A stretch of 64,000 bases of DNA from an uncultured Clostridia bacterium (GCA_944381115.1 CALWJV010000013.1:1-64000); one strand, 5' to 3'. Shown: positions 45,222 to 55,129, counted from the first letter of the stretch. Made by a program: numbers and translations. Notes: generated from the sequence alone by a model not told the origin.

Positions 45222-45254
45222 AAAAAAGAGCGGTCTTTTGACCGCTCTTTTTTA
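45222..45254 (+). terminator. Intrinsic terminator after ppk
   Basis: AAAGAGCGGTC (45225-45235) pairs with GACCGCTCTTT (45240-45250) around TTTT, flanked by A and T runs. It may work in both directions. The rest of 45116-45402 holds nothing recognisable. Confidence 0.88.
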
Positions 45255-45402
45255 TATACGTTTTCTGTAAAAATTCAGGCAATAAAGATGACCGTAAAAC
45301 AATAAAATTTTTCTGAAAAAATAATATATTTGTGTAAATCTGACCAAAATGCAATACAAAACTTTTTAAACCCGTTTTTATACTGTATTAAAAAAACAAA
45401 TT

Positions 45403-46071
45403 TTACTGCAATTTCAGACTTTCCGTATGCAAAAAGGCGTTGGCGGCTATTGCGTCCGGTAAAGGTATGCTGACAGATGCCGAGCACTGTGTACAGTAAA
45501 CGAGCACCGTATCAAATCTTTCCCCGACAAATTTAAATTCATATCTTCCGTGCTTTCCGCATTTGCAAGATATATTACCTTCATCCTCAAGTTCACAAAG
45601 AAGGAAATGAACCAACGACTGCATCTCAGGATCTGCTGTCTTTTCTTTTTCTGCTTCGTCGTCCGCTTCTTTAGCGGAAATAAACGAATCAACGTTTTCA
45701 ACTCCGGCGTCTTTAAGTATCTTTATCAATGCTTCATCGGCATCGTTGATCGCACCTGCAACCGATTTTTCATCACCTATAATACAAAGGTCAATTCCGG
45801 AATAAGGACAAGCGTAACTGAATATCTGCGAGTCAAAAAATGTTTGTGAACTTAAAACAAAACTGTGTGTGTTCCCGCAGACAAGACAAGGCACTGTTAT
45901 TCTCACCTTTTTATCCGGTGTCTTAACCATATTCATTTCGCTGCCGCCGCAGTCGCATTTAAGTTTTATAAGGTCTCCGGAAAGGGAGAATATTCCAACC
46001 ATCCCGCAAACCATTTTTCCGCATTTCGGACAACGGTATGCAACTGTCGTCTCTTTTGAATTTAAAATCAT
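45403..46071 (-). CDS. Zinc-ribbon protein of the CpXC type, function unknown
   Basis: A 222-residue soluble protein with several Cys pairs: CPKC (14-17), CDC (about 39-41), CLVC (62-65), CKC (about 169) and CTQC (about 194). Pairs CPKC/CDC and CLVC match the CpXC-type zinc ribbons of uncharacterised proteins. The middle has a hydrophobic SQTFFDSQIFSYACP and an acidic linker (EADDEAEKEKTAD). There is no signal peptide. The next gene upstream on this strand is a single-pass membrane protein, 107 bp away. No function is proposed. Confidence 0.7.
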   Translation of the reverse strand: MILNSKETTVAYRCPKCGKMVCGMVGIFSLSGDLIKLKCDCGGSEMNMVKTPDKKVRITVPCLVCGNTHSFVLSSQTFFDSQIFSYACPYSGIDLCIIGDEKSVAGAINDADEALIKILKDAGVENVDSFISAKEADDEAEKEKTADPEMQSLVHFLLCELEDEGNISCKCGKHGRYEFKFVGERFDTVLVYCTQCSASVSIPLPDAIAANAFLHTESLKLQ

Positions 46072-46178
46072 ATCATGTTCCTTTCGCCACCTGCGGGTGA
46101 CTTGTTGTATAATTTTATTTGATCCGGGAGCATTCCTTCAGCGCAGACAAAATATCTTTAAAAGCATCTGTATCTGCC

Positions 46179-46874
46179 TCATGGAGCGTATTTGAAAAAT
46201 TCCGGCTTTTTATCCGGCGGTTCCCCATAATCATAATTACCAACCGCAAAATCATATCTAAAAACTGTAATGGTATGACGGGGGACTTCTTTATTCGTCT
46301 CACCGGAATAATACACATGAAGTTTTATCTCGCTAACATCGGTAATACTGACATTTTCAAATATGAGATGGCGGTATGTATACCCCGTTTTAGATGCTTT
46401 TGTATACGTATATGAGGTATATTTTGCTCCGAAGTTATCCGCAAGTGCAAAAACATAATATTCATCCGTTTTTTCAGATGCGTCCGGATAATCTTTTTCA
46501 AGGTATTTCAACACTCTGTTATTATATCTTACAGTAACCTGAAGCTGTTTTATCTGAGGCGCATAGGTTATGGTGCTTACCGAAAACATACTGTCCTCGG
46601 CTCTGTTGTCATTGTTAAAACTTTCAGAGGCAAATATATGCTGAACTTCAAAATCCTCCCCGTATGTTTTATACCCGTTTTCAGTTATCTCATTGAATAG
46701 CATTTTTTTCATAGATGCCGGCGGCTTCGATGATATAAGTCTCACCAGCATAAGCGCTATAAGACCGAACACAAAACAAACAAAAAAGACCGAAAATGCT
46801 TTTTTTAGCACCTTCCTGTATTTCGGTATTTCGGGTCTCCAGGAATCATCTTCCTTTCCGAATTCATCGAACAT
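46179..46874 (-). CDS. Single-pass membrane protein of unknown function
   Basis: A 231-residue protein. An N-terminal charged stretch (residues 1-30, DEFGKEDDSWRPEIPKYRKVLKK) precedes one transmembrane helix (about 31-52, AFSVFFVCFVFGLIALMLV), with the rest predicted outside the cell as a beta-rich domain (for example ITYAPQIKQLQVTVRYNNRV). It resembles a membrane-anchored binding module. The family is not recognised. It is followed by the CpXC-type gene. Confidence 0.7.
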   Translation of the reverse strand: MFDEFGKEDDSWRPEIPKYRKVLKKAFSVFFVCFVFGLIALMLVRLISSKPPASMKKMLFNEITENGYKTYGEDFEVQHIFASESFNNDNRAEDSMFSVSTITYAPQIKQLQVTVRYNNRVLKYLEKDYPDASEKTDEYYVFALADNFGAKYTSYTYTKASKTGYTYRHLIFENVSITDVSEIKLHVYYSGETNKEVPRHTITVFRYDFAVGNYDYGEPPDKKPEFFKYAP

Positions 46875-47413
46875 ATTTTTCTCCCTTCAAAAATATTCAA
46901 TTTTTACGTCAACTCTAATATTATAACAAATTGCGTCCCGGAATATGATATTTAACTCATAAATAAATCAATGTCCGCAGTTATACACAATTATTATAAC
47001 ACATATATAATGTTTTTTCAAGTAAAAATCATGCATTACTCTTGATAATATATAAATATTTTGTTAATATTGGATCATAAATGGCTGATCTTAAATTTTT
47101 AATTTTTATAAATTGATAATTTATTTTACGCTCGCCAAAAAATTATCCGGATTTGCTTGTTGATCGGTAATAAGCATTTTTCAATATGCAAAATTTTTAT
47201 TTATATTTTGACACCCATTCATTTATGACCGCTCTCTTGATAAAAAACATGATTTTTTGGGAAAGTGGGTGCAGCCAAACGGAGTTTTTAAAACCCTGTC
47301 ACAGTAACCCTGACTTTTTCCGGTATACGGACAAAAATATTTAAGAGGTGAGATTTACCGTCTGTTTATATTTTTAAACCTTTCTTGTTCATTTAAAATT
47401 TTAATATAATGCC

Positions 47414-47442
47414 TTGACATATGTTTAAGTGTTTACTATAAT
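47414..47442 (+). promoter_or_regulatory. Promoter of the aminotransferase gene
   Basis: TTGACA (47414-47419), 17-bp spacer, TATAAT (47437-47442), about 45 bp before the start codon. The rest of the gap 46875-47413 is AT-rich apart from a GC-rich island near 47255-47355. No coding sequence is seen. Confidence 0.88.
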
Positions 47443-47486
47443 ATAATACGTACTATTTATATAATTTTAAAATGAGGAGACAAATT

Positions 47487-48680
47487 ATGGAGTACCGTAT
47501 TTCCTATAAGCTTAAAAATCTGAAACCGTCGGCTATAAGAGAGATTTTTAAAAGTCTTTCCGATCCGCAGATAATTGCTTTTGCTGCAGGTAATCCGGCA
47601 GCCGAATCTTTTCCTTCGGAGTTTATAGAAAAAAGTTGTGCCGATATTCTGCATAACAATACAGTAACGGCGCTTCAGTATAATATTACCGAAGGATATC
47701 CATCTCTGCGAAACGCCGTAAAAGAAAGACTTTCTTCTGCTTTCGGTATAGGCAAAGATTTTGATGAAACGATAATAACCTCAGGCGGTCAGCAGGGTAT
47801 TGAACTCGCATGCAAAGTCATGTGCAACGAAGGAGATGTCATAATTGCCGAAAATCCGAGTTTTATCGGTGCATTAAATGCATTTCGATCAAACGGCGCG
47901 AAAGTGGTCGGTGTCGATATGGAAAACGACGGAATGAATATCCGGTCTCTCGAACAGGCACTTAAAAACAACAAAAATGCTAAACTCATTTATGTTATAC
48001 CTACATTCCATAATCCAATGGGTATAACTACTTCTAAAGAAAAAAGAGAAAAAATATACGCTCTTGCAAAAAAATACGGTGTTCTGATCCTTGAAGACAA
48101 TCCGTACGGCGAACTTCGCTTCAGCGGTACAGATGTTCCAACGATAAAGAGTATGGACAGTGACGGATTGGTTATTTACAGCGGCTCATATTCAAAAGTC
48201 CTTTCCTCCGGAATGAGAATAGGATTTCTCGTTGCTCCGAAGGATGTAATGTCCAAAATCGTGGTCGCAAAGCAGGTCGAAGATGTTCATACCAACATTC
48301 TATGCCAAATGATATGCCAAAGTTTTGTTACCAGCGACCAATATCTTCCACACCTTGACAAGATACGCGCTCTTTACAAGAAAAAAAGTACTCTTATGCT
48401 TGAAGAAATGGACAAGTGTTTTCCGAAGAGCGTAAAATATACCCGTCCCAACGGCGGTCTTTTCCTTTGGTGTACACTTCCGAACGGTATCGACCTTACA
48501 GAATTCGTTTCGCAAGCTTTAAAAAATAAAGTTGCCGTTGTTCCGGGGACGGCATTTAATTGCGATACAGAAGCACCGTCTGATTCATTCCGACTCAATT
48601 ATTCCACTCCGTCAGACGAGCAGATAGTAAAGGGAATACAGATCCTCGGGGAATTGCTTAAAAATACAGGCGCAAAATAA
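47487..48680 (+). CDS. PLP-dependent aminotransferase (class I/II, LysN-like)
   Basis: A 397-residue fold-type I aminotransferase close to the 2-aminoadipate/aromatic (MocR-like catalytic domain) group, without an N-terminal HTH. The PLP lysine lies in SGSYSKVLSSGMRIGF (near residue 235), after VLILEDNPYGELRF and the GGQQGIELACKVM phosphate-binding segment. The frame opens at 47472, but GAGGAG is seven bases before the ATG at 47487, so that start was chosen. Substrate not determinable; stand-alone gene with its own promoter. Confidence 0.88.
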   Translation: MEYRISYKLKNLKPSAIREIFKSLSDPQIIAFAAGNPAAESFPSEFIEKSCADILHNNTVTALQYNITEGYPSLRNAVKERLSSAFGIGKDFDETIITSGGQQGIELACKVMCNEGDVIIAENPSFIGALNAFRSNGAKVVGVDMENDGMNIRSLEQALKNNKNAKLIYVIPTFHNPMGITTSKEKREKIYALAKKYGVLILEDNPYGELRFSGTDVPTIKSMDSDGLVIYSGSYSKVLSSGMRIGFLVAPKDVMSKIVVAKQVEDVHTNILCQMICQSFVTSDQYLPHLDKIRALYKKKSTLMLEEMDKCFPKSVKYTRPNGGLFLWCTLPNGIDLTEFVSQALKNKVAVVPGTAFNCDTEAPSDSFRLNYSTPSDEQIVKGIQILGELLKNTGAK

Positions 48681-48787
48681 AATACTGAACACAAATGTAA
48701 AAACAATAAAACCGCATAAAGACATTCTTTTGCGATGCTTTGATTCCCGTCAGAGACAATCTTATAAAAATGAAAGGCAGTTTAAAA

Positions 48788-49801
48788 GTGGATAATAACA
48801 TTACAGTTCCGAAAAAAACAATATTTTCGGGAGTTCAACCAAGCGGAAATTTAACGATAGGAAACTATCTCGGCGCTATCAAAAATTGGACAACGCTACA
48901 AAATGAATATAACTGTATATACTGCGTTGTGGATATGCACGCAATAACAGTAAGACAAGTCCCGGCAGATCTTCGCAGACGAACATACGAAACCCTTGCA
49001 ATATACATAGCGGCAGGTCTTGACCCGGAAAAAAACACCCTTTTTGTACAAAGCCATGTACCGCAACATGCAGTCCTTGCATGGGATCTCGGCTGTTTTA
49101 CCATGTTTGGTGAATTGAGCAGAATGACACAGTTCAAGGATAAGAGCCGTTCAAATGCCGACAATATAAATTCCGGTCTTTTCACCTATCCCGTACTTAT
49201 GGCGGCAGATATTCTGCTTTATAAGACCGATCTTGTCCCCGTTGGTTCCGATCAGAAGCAACATCTTGAACTCGCACGTGATATTGCAATAAGATTCAAC
49301 AGCATATTCAGTGATACTTTTACTATTCCGGAAGGGTATATACCCAAGACCGGTATGCGCATAATGTCTCTTGCCGACCCGACAAAAAAAATGAGCAAAT
49401 CAGATGCAAATCCGAATGCGTCAATCGGAATACTGGACTCAAAAGACGACATAATAAGGAAATTTAAAAGAGCAGTAACAGATTCTGATACCACTATAAG
49501 GTATGCCGACGGCAAGGACGGAATCAATAATCTTATGAACATCTATTCCTGCTTTACAGGAAAAACATACGGAGAGATCGAAAAAGAATTTGACGGCAGA
49601 GGCTACGGAGATTTCAAACTGGCGGTAGGCGAAACGGTCGCCGATTCCCTTTCTCCCCTAAAAACAAAATTTGACACCCTTATGAAAGACAAGGCATATC
49701 TTGAGGACATTATGAAAAACGGTGCTTTTTCGGCATCACGCATAGCCGAAAGAACCGTTTCCAAAGTCCACAAAAAACTCGGATTTGTAGTTAAAAGTTA
49801 A
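48788..49801 (+). CDS. trpS: Tryptophanyl-tRNA synthetase (probable GTG start)
   Basis: A class I synthetase charging tRNA-Trp. The HIGH-type motif is PSGNLTIGNYLGA, and the KMSKS loop is KKMSKSDANPN. GMRIMSLADPTKKMSK and the adenylate-site SGVQPSG are typical of bacterial TrpRS. In-frame starts exist at 48740 (TTG), 48770 (ATG) and 48788 (GTG). AAAGG lies nine bases before the GTG, and the product then has the normal length of 337, so 48788 was chosen with moderate certainty. No T-box leader is present in the short upstream gap. The next gene starts 26 bp on. Confidence 0.94.
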   Translation: MDNNITVPKKTIFSGVQPSGNLTIGNYLGAIKNWTTLQNEYNCIYCVVDMHAITVRQVPADLRRRTYETLAIYIAAGLDPEKNTLFVQSHVPQHAVLAWDLGCFTMFGELSRMTQFKDKSRSNADNINSGLFTYPVLMAADILLYKTDLVPVGSDQKQHLELARDIAIRFNSIFSDTFTIPEGYIPKTGMRIMSLADPTKKMSKSDANPNASIGILDSKDDIIRKFKRAVTDSDTTIRYADGKDGINNLMNIYSCFTGKTYGEIEKEFDGRGYGDFKLAVGETVADSLSPLKTKFDTLMKDKAYLEDIMKNGAFSASRIAERTVSKVHKKLGFVVKS

Positions 49802-49826
49802 GTTTTTCAGAAAGGAGTGACAGGTT

Positions 49827-50834
49827 TTGGAACTTGAAATAAAAGTAATCACAGCCTCGGTAATCACAGTTATTTCCGCCTTTTTTCTTACCTTTGGAGT
49901 AAGAAAACTATCCCCGATACTCGGGTTCATGGATGTTCCGAAAGACGACCGGAGAATGCACGAAGAAACAGTACCAAGAGCCGGAGGGGTTGCGGTCTAC
50001 ATTGCTTTTATGATCGGGATGTGTTGCGCCGGGCTCTGGAATCTCCTTGCTCCGTACGCCGTATGCGGTCTGATAATACTTGCGGTAGGTCTTGCCGACG
50101 ATAAAATCTCTATAAGTCCGAAATTCAAACTGCTCGGGCAGGCTATTGCCGGTGCAGTACTCTGTCTTTTTGATATAACCGTAGAAAAATTTATATTATT
50201 TAATGTTGAAATTTCATTTGGCTGGGCAGCATATCCCTTGACAATCATATGGGTCATGACAGTGACCAACATTTTTAACCTTATAGACGGTCTTGACGGT
50301 CTTTGTTGCGGACTTTCGATAATCGGAGGAGTCACGATCGGACTTCTTTCATTTTTTGACGGAAAACCTGAGATCACAGCATGTGCCCTTATTTTTGCCT
50401 GTGCGTGTTTAGGCTTTTTACCGCACAATGCTTACAGGGCAAAAATTTTTATAGGAGACAGTGGAGCGATGCTTTGCGGGTTTGTTCTTGCGACTCTTTC
50501 TTGCCAGTCAATTTTTGAACCTAAAATGTCTATTCCGTCATTATCCGCAATAGTGATATTCGGCATACCTCTTTTCGATGCTGTTTTTGCGGTCATACGC
50601 CGCATTGCAAATAAAAGTAATATTTTTATCGGCGACAAAAATCACATTCATCACAGATTGAGCCAACGTTACGGACACAGAAATGCCGTTATATTTATAT
50701 ATATGGGAGCAACCATTCTCGGCGGAATAGCAATTTTAATGGGCGCTTCACTTATATGGGAAATAATTGCAACAGTCCTTTTCTTGATGGTGCTTACCTA
50801 CGGAATAATAAGGTTTGGAATTTACAAAGGATGA
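49827..50834 (+). CDS. Undecaprenyl-phosphate N-acetylglucosaminyl-1-phosphate transferase (WecA/TagO-type)
   Basis: A 335-residue, about ten-helix membrane enzyme of the MraY/WecA family. It moves a GlcNAc-1-phosphate-like sugar from UDP-sugar to undecaprenyl phosphate, the first step of teichoic-acid-like or other surface polymers. Conserved catalytic motifs are seen: MDVPKDDRRMHEETVPRAGG, VGLADD, NIFNLIDGLDGL with its Asp pair, and FIGDSGAM; the WecA-type His-rich loop KNHIHHRL is present. That loop is the reason for preferring WecA/TagO over MraY. Start is TTG at 49827, nine bases after AAGGAG. The linked tryptophan gene is unrelated in role. Confidence 0.9.
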   Translation: MELEIKVITASVITVISAFFLTFGVRKLSPILGFMDVPKDDRRMHEETVPRAGGVAVYIAFMIGMCCAGLWNLLAPYAVCGLIILAVGLADDKISISPKFKLLGQAIAGAVLCLFDITVEKFILFNVEISFGWAAYPLTIIWVMTVTNIFNLIDGLDGLCCGLSIIGGVTIGLLSFFDGKPEITACALIFACACLGFLPHNAYRAKIFIGDSGAMLCGFVLATLSCQSIFEPKMSIPSLSAIVIFGIPLFDAVFAVIRRIANKSNIFIGDKNHIHHRLSQRYGHRNAVIFIYMGATILGGIAILMGASLIWEIIATVLFLMVLTYGIIRFGIYKG

Positions 50835-51047
50835 TTTGTTATTAAATATACTATAAACAAGAGCGATTTGAAAATTCACTGTTTCAGACTTTAACGTTAA
50901 AATAAAACAACGCCGCTTTTTGGCAAAATAATCCGCAATGCCTACCGCATTTTATTGGAATAAAAAGTGATTTAAAAAGTAACAAAAAATTTCAAAACCA
51001 TGCACAAAATTAATTTCCTTAAAGAAAGAATATGGAAGGAGATAATT

Positions 51048-52181
51048 ATGAAATTTATTGCAAAGATCGTTTCGATTTTACTAATTCCCGCAATGCTTCT
51101 GTCATTTGCTGCCTGTAGAGACGAAGATAAAAATGACAATACCGGTGATCCTTTTGTATATAATCCGTATCCTTATGAAGATCTCGGCGAGTATCTGCAA
51201 CTTGCAGATTACAAAAATTTTTCAATCAGTCAGTCATTTATAGACAGAGAGATCAATCTGATACTTGCATCCCTTTTTGACGAACAGCATCTTTACGTAG
51301 ATGTCACATCAGGAAGAGAAACAAAGGAATGGGACAACATAAAAATAGAATTTTCAAACATAGTCGTTGACGGAAAGACAGTATACCCCGCACCGGAAGA
51401 TTCCGAGGGAGAAGCCGAAGGGTCTGAAGAGACAGAAGAAAATAAAAATATTTACGAATTTACAATCGGAACGGGATCCGCAATAGAAAATTTTGAAAAT
51501 GCAGTCCTCGGTATGACTTTAAATTCCGAAAAAGAAATAACATTTACGTTCCCCGAAGATTATTCAAATATCGAAGAATACGCAGGCAAAGAGGCAACAT
51601 TCAAATTTAAACTTATAATGCACCAAGAACCTCCGGAACTCACAAACGACCTCTGCTACCGCTATACTTCATACGTTAATACCGATGTCATGCGTGAAAT
51701 GTTCGAACAGGAAATCATTTATTCGGAATTCTGGAATAGCATGTATGAAAATTCCGTTCTGAAAAACAGGCCTGAAAATGAATACAACGAATACTACAAC
51801 GGGTTTATAGATGTTTTTAAAGATTATGCAAAAAGCAATAACAAAACACTTGAAGAGTATGTGGTGACCGAAGGACAGAATTTTCCTTCGCTGGGACTTT
51901 ATCAAGGTATAACAATGGACGAATTTTACAAAATTGCCCGTGAATATGCTGATCAAAACGTTAAAAACGATCTTATTCTCTTTTCTCTGATAAAAGCGGA
52001 AGGCCTTCAAACATCCGGCGCTCTTTATGAGGCGGCACAAAAACAACTTCTGCTCTCTTACGGTATAGGATATACCATAGATTCCCTTATAGAGAAATAC
52101 GGCAGAGAACAGATAACTACCAGCATAATGGATATACAGGTCCGTAAACAAATATTAAAATATGTAACCAAAACCGCGTAA
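51048..52181 (+). CDS. Trigger-factor-like lipoprotein (extracytoplasmic foldase candidate)
   Basis: A 377-residue protein. The frame opens at 51000, but AAGGAG precedes the ATG at 51048. The signal peptide is residues 1-22 with lipobox LSFAAC (Cys23). The middle region, about 90-200, resembles the trigger-factor FKBP domain: GSAIENFENAVLGM and an EYAGKEATFKFKL strand. Glu-rich residues (SEGEAEGSEETEEN) interrupt it. The C-terminal helices fit the trigger-factor/SurA chaperone arms. Probably a membrane-anchored chaperone or prolyl isomerase outside the membrane; PPIase activity is uncertain. A similar gene follows 122 bp downstream. Confidence 0.78.
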   Translation: MKFIAKIVSILLIPAMLLSFAACRDEDKNDNTGDPFVYNPYPYEDLGEYLQLADYKNFSISQSFIDREINLILASLFDEQHLYVDVTSGRETKEWDNIKIEFSNIVVDGKTVYPAPEDSEGEAEGSEETEENKNIYEFTIGTGSAIENFENAVLGMTLNSEKEITFTFPEDYSNIEEYAGKEATFKFKLIMHQEPPELTNDLCYRYTSYVNTDVMREMFEQEIIYSEFWNSMYENSVLKNRPENEYNEYYNGFIDVFKDYAKSNNKTLEEYVVTEGQNFPSLGLYQGITMDEFYKIAREYADQNVKNDLILFSLIKAEGLQTSGALYEAAQKQLLLSYGIGYTIDSLIEKYGREQITTSIMDIQVRKQILKYVTKTA

Positions 52182-52303
52182 GTACAAGATAAAATGACAG
52201 CAGGTATGCGATGCAAATATTAAAGACGCGGGTATAAGATAATTTAACAACAAAACAAGTAAATCAGACCGCCTTCGAAAATACTTTAATGAGGTAGAAC
52301 AAA

Positions 52304-53494
52304 ATGGCAAAACTTATGAACCCTCCGCAGAAGAAAAAATATACAAAGATAAAAAAGAAAAGAGAGCCTATACAAATAGACAAATATAAAAAACGTATTA
52401 TAATAATATCCGCGATACTCTTGGCGGCAATTATAATTTCGGTGGGTCTGGGCATATTTCTTAATTGGTACTTTGTTGATACAAAATACGACAGTATATT
52501 TTTTAACAGTTACCTTACCCTTCCTGATTATAAAAATATGACTCTCAGCAACGAAGAGGTAAATAAGTCTTTTGAAAAATATAAAAAAGAATTTTTATTT
52601 TCAAAAGCAACATTTGAAGAACTAAAAGAAGGTGTGATTGCCGAAGGAAACAATGTAACCATAGACGCGATGGGGTATTTTATTACAGACGGAGTGCCGG
52701 AAGCAACGCCGTATTCCGGAAGTAAACTTGATGACTATGAAGTAACCGACGTCGGAAACCATGTGACTGAAAACGGATCTTCATTTTTTCCTGAGATACA
52801 AAATGCACTGATAGGTATAAGTGTTGCCGAAGGAACGGAGACAACTGCACAAATCACATATAAAGACGATTACAGCATAGAAGAATTAAGAGGAAAAACA
52901 CTGCTCTTTAAAATAACCGTGGTAAAGGTCACAAAAACCATATATCCTGAATATAACGATGCGCTTATTGCTTCAATGAACAGATCAGATTGTAAAACCG
53001 TAGAACAGTATGAGAAACTTCTCAGAGAGGAAATTGAACTTGACATGATCTGGGCAAACATTGTAAAAGAGACCACTGTCAACAAGTACCCCCAAAAGCA
53101 CATTGACACTTTCCGTGAAGATTTCGACAATTTATACGAGACAAGTTACAATTCTGAAAAACAGCAAAACAGTACATTGACCCGTGAGGAATTTCTTGCA
53201 TCGTACGGAATGGCAACAGCCGAACAATACGAACAAAAGAAACAGGAATACGCAGAGGGATACGTAAAGGAAGAAATGATCTTATACAGAATTGCTAAAA
53301 ATGAAAAGATACGTGTGTCGAATTCTGAGTACAAAGCGGAACTTGACAGGATCGTCGCCTCCATGAAATCGGATTCTTTACCATATCCGAGCAGAAAAGA
53401 TGCAGAAGAGGCGTACGGAAAAGACGCTATTCTCCGAAATCTGTATCTATCCAAAGTACATGATTATTTAAGCAGTGTTACAAAAAGAGTTTGA
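52304..53494 (+). CDS. Trigger-factor-like protein anchored by one transmembrane helix
   Basis: A 396-residue protein related to the upstream lipoprotein but built differently: a Lys-rich cytoplasmic start (residues 1-30), one membrane helix (about 31-55) and an extracytoplasmic part. The FKBP-like middle shows GSSFFPEIQNALIGISVAEGTE and a SIEELRGKTLLFKITVVKV strand, as in trigger factor. The C-terminal helical region is about 200-390. There is no lipobox. Probably a paralogue that arose by tandem duplication, acting on secreted proteins (inferred). Confidence 0.75.
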   Translation: MAKLMNPPQKKKYTKIKKKREPIQIDKYKKRIIIISAILLAAIIISVGLGIFLNWYFVDTKYDSIFFNSYLTLPDYKNMTLSNEEVNKSFEKYKKEFLFSKATFEELKEGVIAEGNNVTIDAMGYFITDGVPEATPYSGSKLDDYEVTDVGNHVTENGSSFFPEIQNALIGISVAEGTETTAQITYKDDYSIEELRGKTLLFKITVVKVTKTIYPEYNDALIASMNRSDCKTVEQYEKLLREEIELDMIWANIVKETTVNKYPQKHIDTFREDFDNLYETSYNSEKQQNSTLTREEFLASYGMATAEQYEQKKQEYAEGYVKEEMILYRIAKNEKIRVSNSEYKAELDRIVASMKSDSLPYPSRKDAEEAYGKDAILRNLYLSKVHDYLSSVTKRV

Positions 53495-53622
53495 TAAAAT
53501 AAACACTAATTTGCTTTTTTGTTAATTAAAATCAATGCTTTTGACAAAAATTTTTTAATGTTCATAAGTAAAAAACTGCTTCTGATATAAATTTAAAACA
53601 ACTCAGTAACAAGGAAATTAAT

Positions 53623-54498
53623 ATGAAAAAAATAACCAAAGCAGTCATTCCTGCCGCAGGATTGGGAACAAGAATGTTACCGATAGCCCGTACAATACCC
53701 AAGGAAATGCTTCCGATTGTAGACAGACCGGCTATCTCCTATCTTGTTGAGGAAGCCAAAAACAGCGGGATTACCGATATACTAATAATTACCGGAAGAA
53801 ACAAGGAAACTATTGAAAATTACTTTGATTATTCCCCTGAATATGAAAGCAGACTTATTGCCGCTGGGAAAAAAGATCTTGTGAATAAACTCCGTCAAAT
53901 ATGCGAAGGAGTCAACATAACATTTATGCGTCAACTTGAGACAAAAGGACTCGGGCACGCAGTAGCAAGAGCGGAAGCATTTGTTGGGGGACAACCTTTT
54001 GCGGTTCTTTACGGGGACGATATAATTTTTTCAAAAACACCTGTAGTCCGTCAACTTGCCGATATTTACGAAAAAACCGGTCTGGGAGTTTTAGGAGTTA
54101 AAGAGGTAAGCGATGAACTAATAATGAAATACTGCACGCTTGATGCCGCAAAAACTGACAAAGACGGTATATACACGGTTTTGGACATGATAGAAAAACC
54201 GAAAAAGGAAGAAATAATCACAAATTTTGCAATTCTCGGAAGAGTAATTCTTCCTCCTGAAATTTTCGGTATACTCAAAGAGACCAAGCCGGGTGCAGGC
54301 GGAGAGATCCAACTTACAGACGCCATGAAGATACTTGCAAAAAATAACACCATGATGGCCCTGGATTTTGAAGGAAAACGCTACGATATGGGATCAAAAC
54401 TCGGGTTTCTGAAAGCAAACGTTGAACAGGCGGTCATAAATCCCGAATTTGGTCAAGAATTCAAAACATATCTTAAAAAATTCGTAAAGGAACTTTAA
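53623..54498 (+). CDS. galU: UTP-glucose-1-phosphate uridylyltransferase
   Basis: A 291-residue nucleotidyltransferase that makes UDP-glucose. The N-terminal AVIPAAGLGTRMLPIARTIPKEMLPI motif holds the Arg and Lys of the UTP site. The mid-region VLYGDDIIF has the metal-binding Asp, and GAGGEIQLTDAM is typical. UDP-glucose feeds surface glycans and links to the transferase and CapD-like genes in the window. The next gene starts three bases beyond its stop codon. Confidence 0.95.
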   Translation: MKKITKAVIPAAGLGTRMLPIARTIPKEMLPIVDRPAISYLVEEAKNSGITDILIITGRNKETIENYFDYSPEYESRLIAAGKKDLVNKLRQICEGVNITFMRQLETKGLGHAVARAEAFVGGQPFAVLYGDDIIFSKTPVVRQLADIYEKTGLGVLGVKEVSDELIMKYCTLDAAKTDKDGIYTVLDMIEKPKKEEIITNFAILGRVILPPEIFGILKETKPGAGGEIQLTDAMKILAKNNTMMALDFEGKRYDMGSKLGFLKANVEQAVINPEFGQEFKTYLKKFVKEL

Positions 54499-54501
54499 CT
54501 T

Positions 54502-54990
54502 ATGAACAGAGTATCAAAGGAAAATTATTATCTTGATATTGCTCAAACAGTTGCGACAAGAAGCACCTGCTTACGCAAATCATTCGGCGCTATAATAGTA
54601 AAAAATGATTCCATAGTTTCTACAGGATATAACGGTGCACCAAGAGGCCGAAAAAACTGCAGCGATCTCGGTACCTGCATAAGGGACGAACTAAATATTC
54701 CGAGAGGAGAAAGGTACGAACTTTGCCGTTCAGTTCACTCAGAAGCAAATGCAATTATTGCGGCACCGAGAGAACAGATGCTCGGGTCTACCCTTTACAT
54801 GGCATGCCTTGATTCAAAAACCGGTGAACTTGTGCCGGGAACAAATAGTTGCTCAATGTGTAAAAGGATGATAATAAATGCCGGAATCGAAAAGGTCGTT
54901 ATAAGAAATACAAAAGATGATTTTACAGTAATAAATGTTTCAGATTGGATAAATGATGACGACAGCCTCACCGGACGCCGCGGTTACTGA
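54502..54990 (+). CDS. dCMP deaminase-like cytidine deaminase (ComEB type)
   Basis: A 162-residue member of the cytidine/deoxycytidylate deaminase family. The zinc signature HSEANAI (catalytic Glu) is followed by the Cys pair CSMC. RSTCLRKSFGAIIVKNDSIVSTGYNGAPRG is the nucleotide-binding N-terminal region. It probably converts dCMP to dUMP for thymidylate synthesis. Just after galU, co-transcribed with it. AAGGAA at the end of galU serves as the ribosome binding site. Confidence 0.88.
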   Translation: MNRVSKENYYLDIAQTVATRSTCLRKSFGAIIVKNDSIVSTGYNGAPRGRKNCSDLGTCIRDELNIPRGERYELCRSVHSEANAIIAAPREQMLGSTLYMACLDSKTGELVPGTNSCSMCKRMIINAGIEKVVIRNTKDDFTVINVSDWINDDDSLTGRRGY

Positions 54991-55129
54991 TATACGGGAC
55001 CGCAAAATAAGCAATCAATGTATTATTACCCAGACGGACATTATAAGGATTTTTAAAATATTTTAAATCAAGACCGTTATAAAATTTTTTGGAGTCCATC
55101 AATTAAAAAAACCGAAAGCAGAAATTAAA

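Noticed and set aside
47205..47260. Minus-strand ATCAAGAGAG resembling the start of a SAM-I riboswitch
   Set aside because: Only the first bases agree. The GGAGGGA, CCGGCAACC and closing stem of the aptamer are missing, and no methionine or cysteine gene follows.
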